This document shows positions 49,801 to 61,200 of a stretch of 64,000 nucleotides of DNA, in pieces. The translations under genes and the position numbers were made by a program. Every line of letters starts with the position of its first letter. The first letter of the stretch is position 1. The notes under the pieces are model-generated. The model ran no database searches. It worked only from the letters and a program-made list of their open reading frames with translations, and was not told where the DNA came from. The stretch spans positions 33,657,422 through 33,721,421 of the forward strand of contig CM059570.1 of assembly GCA_030386875.1 (NCBI GenBank), given 5' to 3'. The DNA is from Morinoia aosen (lineage: Eukaryota; Arthropoda; Malacostraca; Amphipoda; Talitridae).

Positions 49801-52800
49801 TTGAAATGGTTGTAAACTGAGTAAGTATGCACCTGGTTTAGAGTTGTTGAGTTTATCTACATAAATTACAAGTTTCCCTTTCAGTGACTCAATTATGTTT
49901 GAGTAATAAACTAATAGATTCCGTTTATTGTTTCCGTTCTTTACATTGTGGCTGTTACCGCGAATTTATGAAATATGATACGAGTTGAAAAAAGTTGCAA
50001 ATGCTGAAATACAGAATGTCTGTGAACAAAAAAAAAGTTTCATAAGAAAGCAAAAACTTTTTTACCTCAACAAAAACATGGCCAATCTTACCTATAGCTT
50101 ATGAGCTCACATTTCACCTCGAGAGCTGTAATTCCCATAGGTACCATCGTTAGATCCCCGAAAAGTACTCACGCAACTAAAGAGTCATTAGAGCAATATT
50201 AAATTTGTACCATAAATCTGCTACATACAAACGGTTCGTTTAAATTTCTAGACACTTTAATTAAGTTTACTGATTCCCATCAATATTCCGTCTGATCATT
50301 TGACGTACAAAGTTTGGATTTATGATGGCGATTGCGGTCTGTACCGACTCACACTGGTTTTCACAATTATTTGACTAGAAGCTGAATCATATTTTTACTT
50401 TCTACCATACCAACCAAGACCTGATCTTCATGCAGTTCACCGAAGTTTAGCCTTGGACTGCAAGCCATCTGACACTCGTGAGCAAATTTTAGGCGAAAAA
50501 TTAAAATGAATTTTGGAAGTTAATTTTCACCTAGGTATTGATTAAGCGTTCTGTGAAGTGAAAAAATTTTCTTGGGTCTGCCCTGCACGGGACTCAAAAC
50601 GCTGAGAAAATTGTTTTTAATTAAGACTTACCCTCAGGCTTTTCTATTATTTGAATTCAAACTTGACTAATTAATACAATTTTGTTAATTAAAAATTGTT
50701 TTATTTCTTCTCACGTAACTCAATTATTTGTTCAGTCTAGGGTACGCTTAGGAAATAACTCCTAGGCTAAATGAAACTGTGTGTCTGAATACAAGGTTTC
50801 CGTTGAATACCAGACTGCTCATTGAACTTCTTGGAAATGCGAGAAGCTACTTTTAAAATTGTCTGGGGTAATAGTAGTGAGCAGTAATTTTACCACAGAA
50901 TCCCCTGTGAGAAATAAATTGTACTAATTGGTCAAGCTTGATTGCTCTCAAATCATTTACGATTGAGATGTTGGCTACAACCTGTGATGCATCAAAATTG
51001 TTTTTTTTTGCAGTTCGGAAAAGTTTCTTACTCTTGCATCAATAAAACAAACAAATAGTTTACAATAGATGGAGTTTCGTGAAGTAGTTAGATTATTAAA
51101 AATAATCAAGTTTTCACTCAGGTGTAAAAATTTAAATGATATTCAAAAAACAGATAAACGCGTGTCGACGGTGTTCTAAATTATAACTTCTTTTTTGAAA
51201 AAGTAATTAAATAGTCTTGTGCATAACATGCACCTTCTTCAATTATAGAAAAAAATCGTTGACAAACATTACGTAGACCACTTTTTTAATTTTAAACTAT
51301 TTTTAACAAAGGTATCACATTGAAAACTTATTTACATTGGTCTCTGCAGAGTTCAACTTTCTTTTGGGAAATATGAAAACCAAAACAGGAATTTTCTGGT
51401 AGTTTCTATCCGAATACACCTAGAAACCACGGTCCCTGGTCACTATTAATAAGTTTGGGGCATAAAATTATTGTTGCAGAGCATGCAGCGCAATATTTTA
51501 TGTTCCTCATGGTCATTCCTAAAAGAATTCTAATGAGCACATAAGAAAGTCTCACGAATCAAACTAAGTAAGTTAACTAAATATATCTGCTTCATTCCAA
51601 GTGACCGTTACCTTTATGACTCTTTCCTACTCTAGTCGAAAAAATACATTAAAAATCATGATCATTATTTTTTTGCTTCTTGCCATTCATTTGCTGTGCG
51701 ATCAAGGTCTCAAAAGGGGGACTTCGAACGTTCGTGTTTAATTCGGCGCGTGTCCGTCAAACTTTGCTTTCAAAGACAAGTTTTGCAGTACTGAATTAAC
51801 ACGTTATCATTTAGACGTATTTTGTTGCTCAAAAATCGTTAGCTATACTTCAAAAATTCTCCATAAGTGCAGATGTCAATAGTTAAGCGCTCAACCTTGA
51901 AGAATTTATTCACCTACTGAAACAATGTTCTCATAAGTTATGTTGATTTGTTCTGATGGAAGACAAGTCAAAGATTAAAAAATTGGATCAACATTGAGCA
52001 ATAGCGAACTTCTCGCTTGAGTACACTCACTTGCAGGTATGTGGAAAATGTCTTCAAATGCCTGAGTGACGGCGCTGAAGCCAATGACGTACGATCCCAG
52101 CAGGTTGATGATTTGCAACGCCATGGCAGCGCTTACATCAGGACCTTGTGTCACCGAAAAAAGAATGTTGCTATCCACATATGTGCCGAACACTGCGTAT
52201 CCAGCGCTGCTCACAGGCGCGTACAAACACAGGATGCCTGAAAGAAAATAAAGAATTTATTGGCTAGTGTTTTGAATTGACATTTGACTCATTTTACAAC
52301 GAGAATATTGGCAAAGTTCAGCGATAGGTTCAATTTGGCGGACAGCCTGTGTAGTTGTAAATTTTATACGCTGCTCAGGTAAAATTCATTCAATGTACAC
52401 GTTAAGTTATTGAGTATTCTGATAGAAAATCAGCACATCTTTTTAGGAGTCTGTAACTTTCGGAGATTCGCCCTCGCTAATATAGATATCTTTGGAATGA
52501 GAAAACGCACACGCAAATCCCAGCATGATGCTTTTATAAAATTGGGTTCGATCAATCATGTCGTTCTGGATCGTTGGAAACACAGATGCGCCTCCGTACG
52601 CGAAGAGGATCGAGCCAAAACCGAGAGCGAAGGACTTCGCTGTAGGGTTGGCATACTGCGTGTAGCGCTCGAAGTCGTCCGCGCCGTCGATGAGCGTCTG
52701 AATGAAAATCACCACGCAGCAGATGATCGTCGACACCACCGCCATCACCGGCCCAAGCCTGGAAGTAATCAATTTTGTAGATTGAATTCAGTGGAATGTG

Positions 52801-55800
52801 GGTAGCAGAGTTCGTATTTTTTGGTGGTTGTTGTCAAAGAACACACTATGTCAGCAAAGTTCATTGTTCATTTGAGCACATTGAATGAAGTACGAAGACG
52901 GACGCATGATGCTCATTGAACAGTGTTCGATTACATGCTTTTTGAATAAAAAGTCCGTATCAGCTTACAAACCGATGAATTTGAGTCTTAGACTTGTAAA
53001 GTACTTTCTGAATTATTTTATTGACGAGCTAGAAGTGTTTGTTATTAAGTGTGATGCGGCCTATTCTCAAAAGTAAAGGAAAAAAATGGAATCTTAGTCT
53101 ATAAGAGAAAAAATAAATGAAACAGTCAATTTAAAAATGAGTCGAACTCAAACAAATACAACTACGCGATGAGGCTGCTTCAAGAAGTTCGTTTGGGTAT
53201 GTGCAAGAACATTTTGAACTGGAAGAAAACTAATGGCCTGACCATCTAGTTCTTTTTGGAAGGGAAAATTTTCTCAGTTGATAGGGCTTGTACCAAACAA
53301 AACGATCACTAAATTGAAAATTTGAGCCTTACCGTTCAAGCCAGGACGAACACTAAAAAATTATGACCCTCTGTGTGGCTTCTAGTGAGGTTGACGTCTG
53401 TACGCGTGCACTTCTTCGTCGGACAACAAAAAAGTAAACGCCAAATCCTACAGCTACGTCGTGTAAACAATAATCAATCCACAAACGAAGGCCAAGGCTT
53501 CAAATGAGAAGTTTATGCACTAACAGGACACGGCTCCTGCCTACACGGCAAGCTAGTTTCATAACTCGCAGTGTCTAATTGGTTGACTAGTTAGTAAACT
53601 GCTCATACTTTACTTAGTCTACTTTTTAAATATTTATATAGTATTTTGTATGAGAGTTTGAGTTCCTTATTCTAGCTCATTTTATCACTTTACAGATGAG
53701 CTTTTCCCGTATTTTCTTAGCTTATGCTGAGCTAACACCCGAAACGTCCTTTTTTGAAGTCAATGTTTTATTATAAGGAATATTTAGTGAAAATATTATC
53801 TACCACTCTCGAAATATGTTTGTTAAAATATACTTTATTTTCAATATGTTTTTTTTTAATTTTAAGACTAATATTTTAAGGACTAACTTCGGAAAATTTG
53901 TACATTTGGCCTGAGTTAATGAAAAATTTGTCAAATTGTAATATTCTTTTACAAAAGAAACTGCATTTGAATGGAGCAAATACTGAATACGATCCTTTGA
54001 ATTCATTATGCAATTGATAAAGGGCAATGTGGAAAGCTTCCTTCATTTATGAGCTCTTCAAGCAAATATTAGGTAAAAGATCATTAAGGCATATTTCTCT
54101 AAATCCTTTAATCACCATTGCCATGGAATGACATTCATTACCAGCATAATTTAATCAAAACTGTGTTATAAAGGGCCGTTTACACTGGCCTACATTTTGC
54201 TGCTGGCTCACGTGTAGACGCCTCGTGTGGAGCTTCACAAGAGCCATGTGCGTTTAGACTAGACACCATTGGAGCGAGCCATGGTGCGCGCGCTGCTCAA
54301 CAGGGCTGCCACTCTAGATATTCTATAGCTAGATCTAGATGTTTTTGCTGAAGCCTAGATGAAAATTTTTAACCTAGATATTAGCTATAAAATCTATATA
54401 GTTTTTCTGTATGCTAGAAATTTTCTAGCTAGAATTACAATTAAGCGATGTACATGATAGATTACTGTAAATTCGAATTAAGAATTCACCCTAATGGTTG
54501 GTTACTACGTCATTCTTATTATATTTGTTAATTTACTTAAGCAAATTGTCTGAATAGTGAAGCAACCATATTCTGATCATGTTATGTTCAGATTATGAAT
54601 GACACCAAGACGGCTATTTCACGGTTCATAAGCTAAAGCACACTATCTCCAATTGCAAAAATAGTGATGATATAAAAAAATCATGGAATAAAATGCACAT
54701 ACATTATTAAGAATGTATTGTGACCTCATTTTGACGAAAGAATGACCAATGATATTGGTAACAATGAGTTCAGTTTGTTGTTGGATGGAAGCAATGATAT
54801 TTCTATCATGAAACTACATGGTGTATCAGTTATATACTAAAGTAATGCATCTAATAAAGTAGAATCAACCTACTTAGTAATTGCAAAATTATTAAAAGTG
54901 ATGAAGGTAGCGGTGTGAAAGCCTTAAAACAATTGTTGATAAGTAGGAATCTGAGCATTGATAATTGCAATGCAATAGAGACTGACCTTTCTACTCGCAA
55001 CACGTGTGGAATTGAAGAATATTTGGATACCAAGCTTTATTAGGGTGAATATCAGGATACTAGATAATTTATATAAAGATAAATTGCCTAATATAAAGCA
55101 ATTTATGATATAAATCTCCTTATATGCTATTGTTCAACTAATTTATTATAGTAGATAATTAATTTATTTCCAGATAAATTTTTGGATGTTTTATTTTTAA
55201 ATCTAGATGTTTCTCGATATTTTTTGAGGTCACACTAGATTTTTTGGTCAAACACAAGTGGCAGCCATGCAGCACAAAACCAGTCAGTGTGGCTTGCTGC
55301 TTTGAAATATGGATTGCTGTAGACGAGCTTGTGTGAATATTGTTGCTGCATCGTAGCTACGTAATCTCTTTTTTATTTGCATGAGTGAAATGTTACTATA
55401 TTCGTTCATTTTCATTAAAATAAAATGGAAAGCAGCCTCCTTATATTCACAGCTTTTAGTCTGCCAAAGGCATTGATGGGCTTAGTACATTTCAATTAGA
55501 AGCAGTGTAGTTTCTCGCGGCAGTGTTGAGTCAGCCATTACGGGTGAGCGAGAGGCGCCACCTCACTTGATGACTACTACTTGATGACTACTGACCGGTC
55601 TAGAGCAGCGCCGCTCACACGTGAGGCGCTGCACGGATTCAATCAAAGTGAATTGGGAACTTCGGGCTCACACACACAAATATGAGCCTCAGTGGTGAGC
55701 TTCGTCTACACGAGTCGCGCCTCACAGCCGAAATGTCCCCTAGTGTAAACACCCCTGAAGACGTTCATGCAGTTTCGATCACAACTTCTGTGTCTCTAAT

Positions 55801-58211
55801 CCAACGTTCCACCCTTTATGGTACTCGAGAAATTAAGAAAGAAGAATGATGATAAAAATCTTACCAGAAATCCTTGGGTGAACCAAACCAAGTGCAGGGC
55901 GTGATGACGGCGGCGACGATGAGGACGTACTCGCAGGTGCTCAGGCTCGGCATGAGGGTACTGAGCATCTCGGCGCTCAGGATGATGAACACCGTCGTGC
56001 CGCCGAACTGTGACGCTACCACGCAGAAGAGGGTAAAGCCTCTGCAATCGAATTCCGTGAGTAGAAAACAAACTTATTTTGAAAGTTTCATGTGCTGGAA
56101 ACAATGGGTGCTAATTCTCAGAGAAAATGAAAAAAAGGTTTCGGAAAGTTTGTCACTAAGGATATTCGGTTACAAATGAGGTGTTTTCCAAGGAAACGAC
56201 AAGTTACAGCTGCAGTGCATAACCATTCATAAAATTAACGAGTTTTTTCCTCAATTCATGGAGGTAGAAGGCGACGAAATAAATTTTGCAGGTAGTACTT
56301 TTTAACTTTTCGTTATCTTAGTCTTCATATTGAACTACGATAGATAATTAGGCGTTTTAATTGCTTGGTTATTGGGCTGAAACTGCCTAACGTGACAAAG
56401 TATTTTAATTTCTAACCAGCAAAGAATTTAATTGCCGAACTTGGCTAAGTATTTTAAAACCTAGCTCAGCTACGGATTTAGTTAACACAGCTGGTAAACA
56501 TTTTCATCAGGTTACTCGCAGAAATACTTCTCTGATTGGCTTTTTTTTCAAACAACTTATCAGAGAATTTATCTTCATGAGCCCTTATTTAACAAACTGT
56601 TGACTTTTCCCAAGCAAAAAAGCCACATTTGTTGTACCAAAATAAGATTTACAGATATCTCATAACAATTTATTACAATTATATCGTCAATATGGTTATC
56701 AGGAATAACCCTTACCTTCCTTTTTTACCCAAAGACTTTTCAGCAATTTCCATGTAAGGTTGTCTCACAGGCTCCGTGTATTCTTCAGGCCAACGCTGCT
56801 CCAGTATGTTCCAGCAATACCCCAGTCTGGTCCCCGAGACGCCGACCAGCACGCAGAAGAGAATCATCATCGGCAGCCCCAGCCATCCTGGTCATAGCAT
56901 AATTTATTTTTTTACTCTCAGATCTGATTGCTTTTTCATCTAATTTCCAGCTGATTACGATTTTGTAAAAATTACTTACTTATACTGTACTTTATGTGGA
57001 TCAAGTGAGAAGATTTTCTTGGGTGACGATGTTAACGAAGGCGATGAAGAATTTCTGCAGCACGGTAGTTTGAAGAAATTTGAATAGTTTTGTTCCTAGG
57101 ATGTTCATCGCCGACCTTCTCAATTTAGGAATTCATTGAAGAAATAAGTGTTGAACATCATGGATCTTTCGCCACGGATAGTTACTTCCTGCTTCATCAA
57201 GAGACCGATTTAATTCAGGCTATGAGTTTCCCTGCAACTTCTATTGGTTTTTATAATGGATTAAAACCTGCCCTCCGAGCTGTGCCCCCCTTATGGGTTG
57301 ATGTTAACGGAAACTTGATTAAGTGTTTATCTTCCAAGGCGGACTCGTATCTTTAAAACATTTTGTAAATATGTATAAGACGGATTTTGAAAATTAGATT
57401 TGCGATAGGTCTGGGAGGATGAAACCATCACTCAGAGAAATAATTATGATTGTTTTCAAAGCTAAAATGTTGGAGCGTGTGACAAGGCTAATAAATAATT
57501 AATTTCATTGAATGAAAACCTTTAAGTTTCGAGGTATCACAGAATTTTAGGAAAATTTCGAAATTTATTCCCGGTGGTCCAAAATTTGAACAACTAACGA
57601 AGATGACGTAATGATGAAATTTGCCTTACAGTTGGTATGAGAGATCAATAATAACATAAATTCTAAGTTATTACTTACCCTGAATTACTTTCACTCAACT
57701 TACATTCACACATTTGTGTTCATTTTAAAGTCCTGCTACAAGCATTTTCACGAGCATTTTGACACGTTTTGCGCGATCGAATTACCCGAGTTTGAGGTCT
57801 TAGTTACATCATCAAAATTTACAGTCATAGCTAGGCCATTTATTTATGATGCATCTTCGACACCTATTCTCCCCTGAGTATGTGTATTTGTATATCCGTA
57901 TATAGGTTACTGTTTTATGATTGTTAGCAATTGAAATTACCTTCATTTGATTAAAAGATAAGAAAAAACACTTTTCAAGTCAAAGTTAAAATGAGCCAAG
58001 GTTAGATACTCAACTTACATCCTAAATGTAACTTATGCGCATCACTTTGATTGCTAATTTTTGTGACATGCATGGTTTTGCCGACAATACAAGAGATGGC
58101 GTGTCACCTGTGTTTGCGAGAGCTTTCGGGAGTGCAACGAAGCCGGCGCCTGCAAGCTGCGCGATAATGAAGAAACCGGCCACTTGGTAAGACAAGCCTG
58201 CCTTCTCTTGC
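46742..58211 (-). CDS. Aa_trans/AAAP-family amino-acid transporter (whole gene model, N-terminus open)
   Basis: Predicted multi-pass amino-acid transporter of the auxin/amino-acid permease superfamily (the group that includes SLC32, SLC36 and SLC38). Exons in transcript order: 58108-58211, 56716-56887, 55865-56041, 52511-52758, 52031-52237, 48345-48534, 46742-46892. All junctions keep phase. The coding sum is 1,249 nt, giving about 415 residues to the TAA at 46742-46744. Hydrophobic segments alternate with short loops, roughly 11 in total, which is the family's usual number. The hallmark LFAYGGASVFPTIQND is present, as are LAGAGFVALPKAL in TM1 and SPKDFW before TM5. Only a short cytoplasmic N-terminus should be missing. 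The substrate cannot be told from sequence; many arthropod relatives are annotated only as AVT1-like or PAT-like. The gene runs in the same direction as the ligase gene and lies upstream of it. Confidence 0.9.
46893..48344 (-). other. Transporter intron, no other feature seen
   Basis: AT-rich intron. An open frame at 47551-47859 on the other strand has no recognisable domain. Confidence 0.55.
48345..48534 (-). CDS. AAAP transporter exon, TM9-TM10
   Basis: 190 nt; CT completes Thr (cttgcag|CTTTCG) and AG is left at AGAAG|gtaaat. It encodes FGLPRILMRSGIVWFEVVIC, PDFSLILNLIGGSTMT (the second conserved Gly-rich segment of the family), and a TM ending ILPPIMYLIL. Confidence 0.93.
49998..50165 (-). 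repeat. Diverged partial SINE-like copy in the transporter gene
   Basis: The right-hand half of the element only (acctcaacaaaaacatgg, agctgtaattcccatagg, gatcccc), in an intron of the amino-acid transporter gene. It shows that the family is not limited to the ligase locus. Confidence 0.55.
50166..52030 (-). other. Transporter intron, no other feature seen
   Basis: AT-rich intron following the SINE-like fragment; nothing recognisable. Confidence 0.55.
52031..52237 (-). CDS. AAAP transporter exon, TM7-TM8
   Basis: 207 nt; GC completes Cys (ctttcag|GCATCC) and A is left at CTGCAA|gtgagt. It encodes LCLYAPVSSAGYAVFGTYV, then an extracellular loop (NILFSVTQGPDVS) and TM8, ending in FEDIFHIPA. 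The S-x-x-GYAVFG pattern is typical of the family. Confidence 0.93.
52511..52758 (-). CDS. AAAP transporter exon, TM5-TM6 with family hallmark
   Basis: 248 nt; G completes Trp (cttccag|GCTTGG) and T is left at GCGT|gtgcgt. It encodes TM5 (VMAVVSTIICCVVIFIQTL), a loop with DDFERYTQY, and SILFAYGGASVFPTIQND, the most conserved segment of the Aa_trans family. The donor was fixed by phase: only T|gtgcgt keeps the frame into the next exon. Confidence 0.93.
52759..54171 (-). other. Transporter intron, no other feature seen
   Basis: AT-rich intron up to the nested MITE pair. Confidence 0.55.
54172..55756. mobile_element. Non-autonomous element with degenerate ~50-bp TIR, carrying a nested insert
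   Basis: The left end agggccgtttacact, acattt and ctcacgtgtagacg are matched in reverse complement at the right end (cgtctacacgag, aaatgtcccctagtgtaaac). Only degenerate TIR identity remains and no clear target-site duplication was found. It lies in an intron of the transporter gene. Confidence 0.55.
54301..55269. mobile_element. Nested hAT-like non-autonomous element
   Basis: 969-bp insert with ends CAGGGCTGCCACT and, inverted, CATGGCTGCCACT. The flanking 8-mers ctgctcaa and cagcacaa match at 6 of 8 positions, as expected for an aged hAT duplication. The interior is rich in tagatctag-type motifs near both ends. A short frame ending in EEYLDTKLY near 55000-55040 might be a remnant of a transposase C-terminus, but this is weak. 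Confidence 0.55.
55865..56041 (-). CDS. AAAP transporter exon, TM3-TM4
   Basis: 177 nt; A completes Arg (gattgcag|AGGC) and TG is left at TTTCTG|gtaaga. It encodes GFTLFCVVASQFGGTTVFII and a second hydrophobic stretch ending in TPCTWFGSPKDF. The Trp of SPKDFW is split across the junction. Confidence 0.92.
56716..56887 (-). CDS. AAAP transporter exon, TM2 and cytoplasmic loop
   Basis: 172 nt; GA completes Gly and AG is left at GGAAG|gtaagg. It encodes the NTG|W junction, TM2 (LPMMILFCVLVGVSG), then TRLGYCWNILEQRWPE and a PYMEIAEKSLG motif before TM3. Similar RLG-CW...PE and P-Y-EIA motifs recur in relatives. Confidence 0.9.
56888..58107 (-). other. Transporter intron, no other feature seen
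   Basis: AT-rich intron between the TM1 and TM2 exons. Confidence 0.55.
58108..58211 (-). CDS. AAAP transporter exon, TM1
   Basis: 104 nt; one base completes a codon at the acceptor (ctcccag|GCAAGAG) and one base G is left at ACACAG|gtgaca. It encodes QEKAGLSYQVAG, then TM1 with the conserved unwound region LAGAGFVALPKAL. The visible open frames here are in other frames. Confidence 0.88.
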
Positions 58212-60868
58212 CTGGGAGAAAAGAAAATATACTGTTACAATTTATCAAATGTATGCTCGCTGGATCTAATTTTTGGCTCATAAATAATGGAAGCGAGAGT
58301 GTAAGATACTTCAAACTTGACAGTTTTCATTAGAGAGAATAACTGAGCTAGTTTCATGCGGGATTCATTGAATTCAGTTTAAATCCTATTTACTCTTTAA
58401 GTATGTTTTTAGGCAACAATTTTACAACCCTTTGTTGAAATGAACGCGAGTGAAGATCCGTTCAGAAACGTAAAAAGAATTTCCCAACTTGCAAGCTCCG
58501 GTTCTTAAACCTAATATGTTAGCTTCGTGAAGAACTTCAACGTTTTCAGCTTTCAGGACACGAAACTCTGCTTGGCACCAGTAAATGTCGTGCGAAGAAC
58601 TTCTCTGAACTTCGGGCTATAAGACGCAGTCAAAAGTGCATCATGGATAGTGAAAACCTCTTAAAAGATTCGGTAAATAAACCGAAATTTTCTTTACGCA
58701 CTCATTAATGTTAAATTAGCAAACAGAAATACTAAATGTTTCAGTAGTAAAAAAGTGAAGTGCGTTAGAATGTATTTAAAAGATTTAACAGTATCCGCAG
58801 TAGACCATGAGTACGGCCATGAGTATTTAACAGCTTGCCATGAGTACGCAATTAGTAAATGCGTTGAAATTTCCTTTAATTTCTTGTGCATACAAGGAAG
58901 CGCTAACGAACCCTTGATACGAGTACGAATAAGGACGAAAGAAAGCAAAAAGTTTATTTCTAATGAATTTGATGCATGAAACGTACGAGACGGATTTTGA
59001 AAATTTCTAAACAATAAGCTTTTTCGTTGAAAATATGTATGGCCATAATTGCAGCCATGTCAATGGTTAAACAATGGTTTGAGAGAAAACTTTTTTGTTG
59101 GTGCCCACTTAATTATATTGAAGTATGAGCTTAGACTTTTGCAATGTCAACGAATATTTTGATACTGAAAGTGATTGATGAAAATAATTCTGCGTCTAAG
59201 ACAAAAATATTAACGTGGTAGGAATTCGGAACGATCTTTTCGTGCTTACATGTCAACTATAGTACACCAGGTCACTATGATTCGGCGAAGATGTTTTACC
59301 ACAACACGCATTTACGATATCTCCTACATAAATAAAGCTGATACAGGGGAACTTAGCGGAGTCGTAAAAACCAGAAAATGATTGCTGCACAATACCCATA
59401 AAAACGTTTTATGACGTGAATGGAACAATTTGGTAAACTGGCTACTTAAATTACGCTGCCACAATGTACGCCCGAGCGTCAGAAACGAGATATTGTCACA
59501 CGAGGTAGACATAATTTTATCTGACGGGAATACAAATTTGAAAAAGCATTTGAACTGTTGAGTCTGTCTCTTAATGCCATTTTCGGTAGACTGACGGGAT
59601 AGATTTACTCCGTGAGACTAATTGCAGAAAAATTCTTTTCCTTAAAACTCCAAACGTCAGCCCTGGGTTTTGAAACATTCTAATAAAATATCTTGAAATG
59701 TTTGACCGACTTGCATGAGTGTTTTGTCTTGTTTTAGTTATTTTTACAAAGTATAACATCAATTAATGGTATTTCGCAGAATTTATCAACAAAAAAATTC
59801 CTTCCTCTAACTACGTTGTGACGAGCTTTCATGCTACTTGCTTAACTTTACAGAGAATTATTTAAAAATTCGACCTCTATGGATTTCCTTTTGACTTTGG
59901 AACACTGGTTTTCTGAGCAGCACTCGACGCTGCAATCTAGACGCAGCCTGGGAGACCGCGTCGGTGAGATAACTCTGATAAACCCTGCCTTCTCGAGGGC
60001 ACTTGGAGGCACTCGAGCCGTGAACCGCCGGCTCGGCGTAACGGATGTTCAATCAGATCCATTGGATTCGAAATTTTACTCTATCCGCGAATCTACTTTC
60101 CTTTTGATCAATATTAGTAGGAAATTTGGTGCTTGAATGAGTTTAATTAACGCTGGCAACAGAAGAAAATGTTTGTTGTATTTTTAACTTGATTTACTCC
60201 GATTTCTGTACATAGCAGAAGTTTTGGTATTAGCACTTCATAGAAGTGATTAAAAAATAAGAAAAAAAATCAAAATTGCTCCTTTAGCAGTACTTAGTTT
60301 TTAGGTATGCGAGTCGAGAGCATTCTTCCATGGATTAGACAGCTATGGCAGAATAGAAAAAGCAGGGAAGTGTTTTTGTCGTATTTAGCAGAGTGGTTCA
60401 ACCGATGAATTTCTATCGCTTCAAAGTTCCTGTCATGTTAGAAGACTGAAAGAGCAATTGTTAACATGAGGAAAGCAGGTAAATCAGGGAGGACTCATCG
60501 CGTTGTCGATCACTATTCGCTTAAGATGGCCATCTCGAACCAACAATTAAGGTTTACCGCATTAAACACAGAGCGGAAAACTGATGAACCATGAGGTCTA
60601 AGTCCGTGTGCACACACACAAACACACACTGTTAGAACATGTCTATGTGACATAATGTAGGAATGCTAAGAAAAGATCCATAAAAAATGGCCTTAAAATA
60701 ATTTTACACATTCGTTCACAATGAGCAAAAATTCTATTTGTTGGATGACAGCAGGATAGAGTACGGTTGCCTTGAGTGAAGAATCTGTATGAATATGTTT
60801 TTTTTTTGGTCGTAGGGAAGCTTGTCAGACGTCCAGCTCGTACCTGGTTCCTCACCCAAGACCTTTGT
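58212..60868. other. Upstream region of the transporter gene
   Basis: Should hold the missing N-terminal exon(s) and promoter unless they lie further upstream. The only part with coding-like base composition is 59880-60060, where frames on both strands stay open, but I cannot connect it to the TM1 exon by a donor in the right phase. Confidence 0.35.
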
Positions 60869-61200
60869 TTTCAACAGGATAGAGATCCAAAGCACACATC
60901 ACGCTAGGTTCAGTAGTGGTTTCGATTTCGATACGTTGCTTTTTTTGACTGGCTAACTCAGTCTCCTGACTTATACTGAGCCGCCGTGGCCGGGACATGA
61001 GAAATGCCTAGAATGTAGGCTCGATCACTGGATAAACAGACGAAAGGTTCCTAGAAGTGGACGATACGTGGAAACAAATACTACTGGCGGAGGTAAAAAA
61101 ATTTGTTGAGTTTCTGTTCATGTCAAGAGGCTGCGAAGCCTCAGTTGGCGTGTTGACTTTGAAGCGAAATATCGATTCTGCCAATTGGTACACCTATGTT
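60869..61200 (+). pseudogene. Tc1/mariner-like transposase relic
   Basis: The frame at 60869 reads FQQDRDPKHTSR, then stop, then after a second stop DWLTQSPDL. These are the hallmark second catalytic block and WPAQSPDL-type block of Tc1 transposases. After a frameshift, the frame from 61057 gives WKQILLAEVKKFVE and RGCEASV, corresponding to the usual C-terminal end. At least two in-frame TAG codons and one frameshift make it dead. Terminal inverted repeats were not found. Confidence 0.7.
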
